This document shows positions 60,251 through 64,000 of a stretch of DNA of 64,000 bases, one piece after another. The translations under genes and the position numbers were made by a program. The stretch's first letter is position 1; each line of letters opens with the position of its first letter. Source of the stretch: Candidatus Fimenecus excrementavium (GTDB taxonomy: Bacteria; Bacillota; Clostridia; Oscillospirales; Acutalibacteraceae); contig DVGI01000027.1 in NCBI GenBank assembly GCA_018712805.1, forward strand, positions 1 to 64,000, in the 5' to 3' direction. Under the pieces are notes generated by a model, which was not told where the DNA came from, did no database searches, and was given only the letters and a program-made list of their open reading frames with translations.

Positions 60251-62662
60251 TTACTCTAAATTTTCTAAAAGTGCCAAGGCCACAGATCTCGGCAATTTAG
60301 AAGCGCGTTTTACCTCCGCGCGAATTTCCTCGGCGGTTTCCAAACGCCGGAACGGCTTATAGGCTGAAGTCTTTTTCGCCGTCGTTGTCTGCCAAAGTTC
60401 CAGGACATGCACCACAGCGTCATGGGGCAAGGGATTTTGCCGTAGTTTTACACCAAAAAGCCGAATTTGTAATTTTGCATACTGCAAAGCATTTTCTACA
60501 CGAACGACAAGCGGCGCGCGACTTTGCGGTTTTGGGTATTGTGAAGCAAACGGAACGGTCATTTCGCCATTGGTGACCACGACTTCGGAACAAGTTAAGA
60601 CATCGCGGAAAATAAACGTGTATGCTCTGTCCGGCGGCAACAAATCCGCGTTGCCGACCGGCTTTTCAGCTGTGAATTCCAGCGTATCCCCCGTTTGTCG
60701 GACAGAAAACGCAGTGGTGACATGGTTCGATTCAAAATCGGTTTTGCCGCTGTCTTCAAATAACGTAAAGCTGCCGTAGCCTGCAAAAATGTGCAGTTCG
60801 AGATTTTTTGGATTCTCCGCTGTATTGCCCTCGTCCGCGCTCATCGGGAGAATCGCGCCGGCGCGCGCCAAAACCGGAATGGAAGCCAAGTCCCGGAACA
60901 GGGTGAGCGTTTTGCCGCCCGAATATTTCTGACCTGTGAAAATATCGGTCCATTCCCCTTTCGGCAGCCACGCTTCGACAGCGCCGCGGTTTAATTCCCG
61001 GCAATTGGGAGAAGTAATCGGGCAAACCAACAAATTTTCACCGAACATATACTGATTTTTGTGGGTGTAGGCTTCTTTCTCTTCCGGGTATAAATAATAC
61101 ATCGGCTCGCAAAGCGCAACGCCTTCGCTGTGGGTGCGGTAATCGAGCGTATATAAATACGGAATCAGGCGGTGGCGCAGACGCAAAAAGCGTTTGGCGA
61201 TTTCAAAAATCGGGCGGTTGTAGCGCCAGGGCTCTTTGCCGAGCAGGTCGTTGGAGGTGGAGTGCAGGCGCAAAACCGGGCTGAACACACCGAATTGCAG
61301 CCAGCGGATATATAAATTTTCATCACGTTTTCCAAAGTGGTGCCCGCCGATGTCGTGGCTCCACCAGGTATAGCCGCAGTTCGCCGCGTTGACGGTGAAA
61401 TAAGGCTGGAAATCCAAAACCTTCCAAGAGATTGCCGTATCGCCCGAAAAGCCCAACGGATAACGGTGACTGCCGATGCCGCCGTAGCGGGAAAGGATCA
61501 GCGGGATACGGCCGTCTTCCGCGTTGTCCAGATAATGATAATGATTCAGCGCCACCAGTGGGTCCAGCCCTTTGACATCGCTCTTTTTCCCTTGCTGCCA
61601 GTCAATCCACCAAAAATCAACGCCATCTTTTTCATAAGGCTTATGCAGCACATCAAAATAGGCATTCCAGAATTTCGGATCTTTACAGGAAAACGGAATA
61701 TCCTGTTTGGTTTTGGGGTCAATCCCCATGGCTTTAGCCATTTCGGGGTAAGCATCTTCAAAAAAGCGAACCCCGTCCGCCGGGTGGAGGTTTAGCGTGA
61801 TATGTAAGTTTTTAGATTTCAGATATTGCAAAAACGCACGGTAATCGGGAAACAAGTCGGTGTTCCAGGAATACCCTGTCCACCCGCCGCTGATGGGATT
61901 GTCCGACCAGGGATTGCTGCGGTAATGCGTGCCGAAGCGCGCGTTCAAATCCGTCCAGTGCCAGTCCATATCCACCGTGGCGACGGTCAGCGGAATGTCC
62001 TCGGTTTCAAACCGCTCCATCAGCTGTTCGTATTCCGACTGGGTATACTGCCGGTAACGGCTCCACCACACGCCGAGCGCAAAGCGCGGAACAATCGGAA
62101 CGGCGCCGCTGACCTTATAAAAATCACGGATGCAGTCACGATAGGCACTGCCGTATGCAAAAACATAATCGTCGCGCCCGTGCCCGGTGCGCGGTGTGAA
62201 TTCTCCGTTTTCATTTAACAAAATGCTGTCGCGGTCGTTCAACACGCTTACACCGTTTCGACTTAATAATCCGTCTTTCAGCGGAACCGGACCAAAGGTT
62301 TGGTCCAGCGTGCGGCAAGTGCCTTTCAGATTGCCTTTTTTGAAATTCTTGACGGTTTTCCCGCTGTCCAAAAATCTGACAGCCAGAAGCTTTCCGCTGT
62401 TGGCGGAAATAAAGAAACGGACTTTTTCCGTGGTCAACTCCAAAACACTGCCGCCACGTTTTTGTGCTGTGGAAAAGGTGCACGGCGGCTGACGGCGATT
62501 TAGAAACGCAATGCTCGGCAAATCGTTAAACCTGCCGCTTTTGTCGGCTTCTATGCGAATCATGCAAGGCGTAAACACCGTGACGCGGATATTACCGCAC
62601 TTACAGATTTGTTCCTCGCTCGCCTTGCCGCAGGTTTTTGCAATCAAACTGGGTTTCAGCAT
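60251..62662 (-). CDS. GH31 family alpha-glycosidase
   Basis: 803 residues. Barrel landmarks: GVWWSRYRQYT (197-207), TVDMDWHWTD (229-238), the nucleophile region FWWIDWQQG (Asp354) and the acid/base region FSGDTAISW (Asp408). Standard alpha-glucosidases of the family have DMNE after the nucleophile strand; here it is DWQQ, so the specificity probably differs from alpha-glucosidase. No signal peptide. First gene of the four-gene operon. A small hairpin (CGAAAT/ATTTCG, 62674-62688) abuts the GGAGG ribosome binding site. Confidence 0.9.
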   Translation of the reverse strand: MLKPSLIAKTCGKASEEQICKCGNIRVTVFTPCMIRIEADKSGRFNDLPSIAFLNRRQPPCTFSTAQKRGGSVLELTTEKVRFFISANSGKLLAVRFLDSGKTVKNFKKGNLKGTCRTLDQTFGPVPLKDGLLSRNGVSVLNDRDSILLNENGEFTPRTGHGRDDYVFAYGSAYRDCIRDFYKVSGAVPIVPRFALGVWWSRYRQYTQSEYEQLMERFETEDIPLTVATVDMDWHWTDLNARFGTHYRSNPWSDNPISGGWTGYSWNTDLFPDYRAFLQYLKSKNLHITLNLHPADGVRFFEDAYPEMAKAMGIDPKTKQDIPFSCKDPKFWNAYFDVLHKPYEKDGVDFWWIDWQQGKKSDVKGLDPLVALNHYHYLDNAEDGRIPLILSRYGGIGSHRYPLGFSGDTAISWKVLDFQPYFTVNAANCGYTWWSHDIGGHHFGKRDENLYIRWLQFGVFSPVLRLHSTSNDLLGKEPWRYNRPIFEIAKRFLRLRHRLIPYLYTLDYRTHSEGVALCEPMYYLYPEEKEAYTHKNQYMFGENLLVCPITSPNCRELNRGAVEAWLPKGEWTDIFTGQKYSGGKTLTLFRDLASIPVLARAGAILPMSADEGNTAENPKNLELHIFAGYGSFTLFEDSGKTDFESNHVTTAFSVRQTGDTLEFTAEKPVGNADLLPPDRAYTFIFRDVLTCSEVVVTNGEMTVPFASQYPKPQSRAPLVVRVENALQYAKLQIRLFGVKLRQNPLPHDAVVHVLELWQTTTAKKTSAYKPFRRLETAEEIRAEVKRASKLPRSVALALLENLE

Positions 62663-62785
62663 TTCATTTCCTCCGAAATTAAATTTCGCTGCCTGTCGGG
62701 AGATAAAAATATGGCTTTATCGCTCATTTTGAGTAAAACTTTCAAATATCACGCGGGATCATTTTAAAAACACTTACAACAAATT

Positions 62786-62813
62786 TATATAAAACTGCTA
62801 AAATTCATTGCAA
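62786..62813 (-). promoter_or_regulatory. Candidate promoter of the GH31 operon
   Basis: Minus strand: TTGCAA (62808-62813), 16 bases, TATATA (62786-62791). The -35 overlaps a CATTGCA site (62806-62812) that is repeated in the araC promoter. Confidence 0.5.
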
Positions 62814-62858
62814 ATTTTGTCATTATTTATTTATTATATTCTTATTTCTATTATAAGT

Positions 62859-62874
62859 ACATTGCATGCAATGT
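62859..62874. promoter_or_regulatory. 16-base perfect palindrome, candidate operator
   Basis: ACATTGCATGCAATGT is a perfect palindrome covering the araC -35. Its CATTGCA half-site recurs at 62806-62812, a 54-base step (about five helical turns), over the GH31 -35. Confidence 0.6.
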
Positions 62875-62891
62875 CAACAATATGGTATAAT
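62862..62891 (+). promoter_or_regulatory. Promoter of the araC-type gene
   Basis: TTGCAT (62862-62867), 18 bases, TATAAT (62886-62891) preceded by TGG, an extended -10. Confidence 0.7.
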
Positions 62892-62915
62892 GTGTATATT
62901 CAAGGCGGTGATATT

Positions 62916-63792
62916 TTGATTTGTGAAAAGCACATGATTTACAACACGCGTCTTTCCGACGAGCGCATTTACATTCAGGAAATCGGGAGTGAAGCCTGCA
63001 GCTGTGAAAAGAAAAGCCGGACGCATATTTTTCAATACAATTCCCTGCATTTTATCCTCGACGGCGAGGGAACGTTTAACGGGCAGCTTGTAAAAAAAGG
63101 CGACTGCTTTTATGTTAGAGAAAAGAACCTTGCTATTTACGAGGTAAACCCCCGAAAACCCGTGGCAATATTTTTGGATTAACTTTTCGGGAAGCCTTTG
63201 CGAAGATGCCATGGACCAAATCGGGCTGACCAGCGGCAGCGGCATTTTTCATTTGTCGGACATTGAAAAAATCCGTGCCATTTTCAAAGATGCCTTTTCA
63301 AAACGTCACCAAAACGCCGACGTGCATTTTTATATGGACAGCTATTTCTTCCGGCTTGTCGGTGCGATTGCGTCGGAGTTTGAAAAAACCAACGCAAAGC
63401 CCAGTCCCCTTTCCCTTTCGGAATCACGATTTCGCCAAGCGCTTGTGTTTATCGGCAACAACTACACCCACCGCATCACCGTTGCCGATGTCGCGAACAG
63501 CTTACAGGTGGAGCGGCAAACCTTGAGCCGGATTTTTCAAAAATATTCCGACCGTTCCCCGCAAACCTACATTTTGGAATTTCGGATGGAAAAGGCAAAA
63601 AGCCTTTTGCTGACGACGACCTATTCCATAACGGCGATTGCCTATTCGGTCGGCTATGACGATGTTTTGCAGTTCTCCAAAATATTCAAAGCCAAAGTCG
63701 GACTTTCGCCGAAAAAATACCGCGAGGAAGTCCAAACGCACGGCACAACGGCGCTGATTACGGAAGATATTCCGTATTCGACAAATTCGTAA
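62916..63792 (+). pseudogene. AraC family regulator, interrupted by a +1 frameshift
   Basis: Two frames together make one 291-residue AraC protein. The first (from TTG 62916, ribosome binding site GGCGGTGAT) encodes the cupin-like sensor half (YNTRLSDERIYIQ; HFILDGEGTF) and stops at 63180-63182. The second continues with WINFSGSL and the double HTH (ITVADVANSLQVERQTLSRIF; AYSVGYDDVLQFSKIFKAKVGLSP) to 63792. Removing one T from the run at 63171-63175 restores a continuous frame through VAIFWINFSG, the usual AraC junction. Whether this is mutation, slippage or base-call error cannot be told here. It is divergent from the GH31 operon, its likely target. Confidence 0.85.
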
Positions 63793-63808
63793 AGCCGCGT
63801 AAACAACA

Positions 63809-63847
63809 AAATAGCCCCCGCCGAGACTCGGCGAGGGGTTATTTTTT
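63809..63847. terminator. Terminator between araC and the right-edge gene
   Basis: CCCC...GGGG with inner GCCGA/TCGGC stem followed by T6 on the plus strand; the stop codon of the minus-strand gene lies inside it. Confidence 0.8.
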
Positions 63848-64000
63848 CAAAGCTTTAACAAACGTTGCGCCGTTTATCGTTTTAGGTGCATCTATCTCAC
63901 AAAAACCGGCGGCTTGCAAAAGCCGGATTTCGTGCTCTAAAGTCAATGGTGTATCAAAATGAACAAACACATTCTCAGGAACACCGGCGGCAGCTCGGCG
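63839..64000 (-). CDS. C-terminal end of a class I SAM-dependent methyltransferase
   Basis: Only the last 53 residues are in the window; the start lies to the right. The fragment contains VHFDTPLTLEHEIRLLQAAG and ends FVKALKK. This matches the end of Methyltransf_25-type SAM-dependent methyltransferases, where a P-L-T-x-E-H-E-I motif precedes the last strands. Substrate unknown. It is convergent with the araC-type gene and shares its terminator. Confidence 0.7.
   Translation of the reverse strand, partial: RRAAAGVPENVFVHFDTPLTLEHEIRLLQAAGFCEIDAPKTINGATFVKALKK

Noticed and set aside
1-64000. Mobile elements, prophage, toxin-antitoxin or restriction genes
   Set aside because: No transposase, integrase, att-like repeats around the tRNA, or recognisable defence genes were seen on either strand.

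Overview
The window looks like chromosome from a spore-forming gut-type Firmicute of class Clostridia, probably Oscillospirales/Ruminococcaceae-like. Evidence: moderate GC with AGGAGG or GGTGAT ribosome binding sites, an HPr kinase-WhiA operon, AddAB instead of RecBCD, zinc-type L31, and several sporulation genes (SpoIVFA/SpoIVFB, BofA, GerA-type germinant receptor, YunB, CwlD-like amidase). No insertion sequence, prophage, CRISPR array or recognisable defence island is visible. Most genes lie on the minus strand.

Layout. 0-5 kb: start of a probable rplU transcript, two radical-SAM-linked genes and spoIVFA-spoIVFB (B. subtilis also has spoIVFA-spoIVFB next to rplU), then tRNA-Val(GAC), bofA and two small unknown genes. 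5.8-11.7 kb: purine salvage and uptake module, xpt followed by a BMP-type lipoprotein, a fused ATPase-permease protein and a second permease, with phased PurBox-like sites and an unassigned attenuator leader. 11.8-20 kb: MATE exporter, then sugar genes (GH38 alpha-mannosidase, NifU-like protein, phosphohexomutase, divergent GH36 enzyme). 20-26.7 kb: gerAA-AB-AC, DUF421/DUF4363, yunB, and mntP behind a manganese riboswitch. 26.7-32.3 kb: hprK-ROK-murB-rapZ-whiA-ROK operon. 33-38.6 kb: dCMP deaminase, dgt-dnaG-rpoD, YigZ-like protein, rpmE. 38.6-45.5 kb: addB-addA. 45.7-50.6 kb: spore amidase, DNA-deoxyinosine glycosylase, tsaE-tsaB-rpiB-upp, rodA-like gene. 50.7-55.3 kb: divIVA-like, orphan fumarase-beta-like, pcrA and CAP lipoprotein operon. 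55.4-63.8 kb: a glycan-use operon (GH31, DUF4965 protein, phosphoesterase, GPH-type MFS carrier) divergent from a frameshifted AraC regulator. The window ends inside a methyltransferase gene.

The least standard parts are: (i) the GH31/DUF4965/phosphoesterase/carrier operon with its broken AraC gene and shared CATTGCA operator; (ii) the nucleoside uptake operon with the fused ATPase-permease, attenuator and twin hairpins; and (iii) a 174-residue orphan gene with a good sigma-G-type (forespore) promoter. No intergenic stretch exceeds 300 bases. Every promoter and operator call is a reading by eye against consensus, without a computed score.
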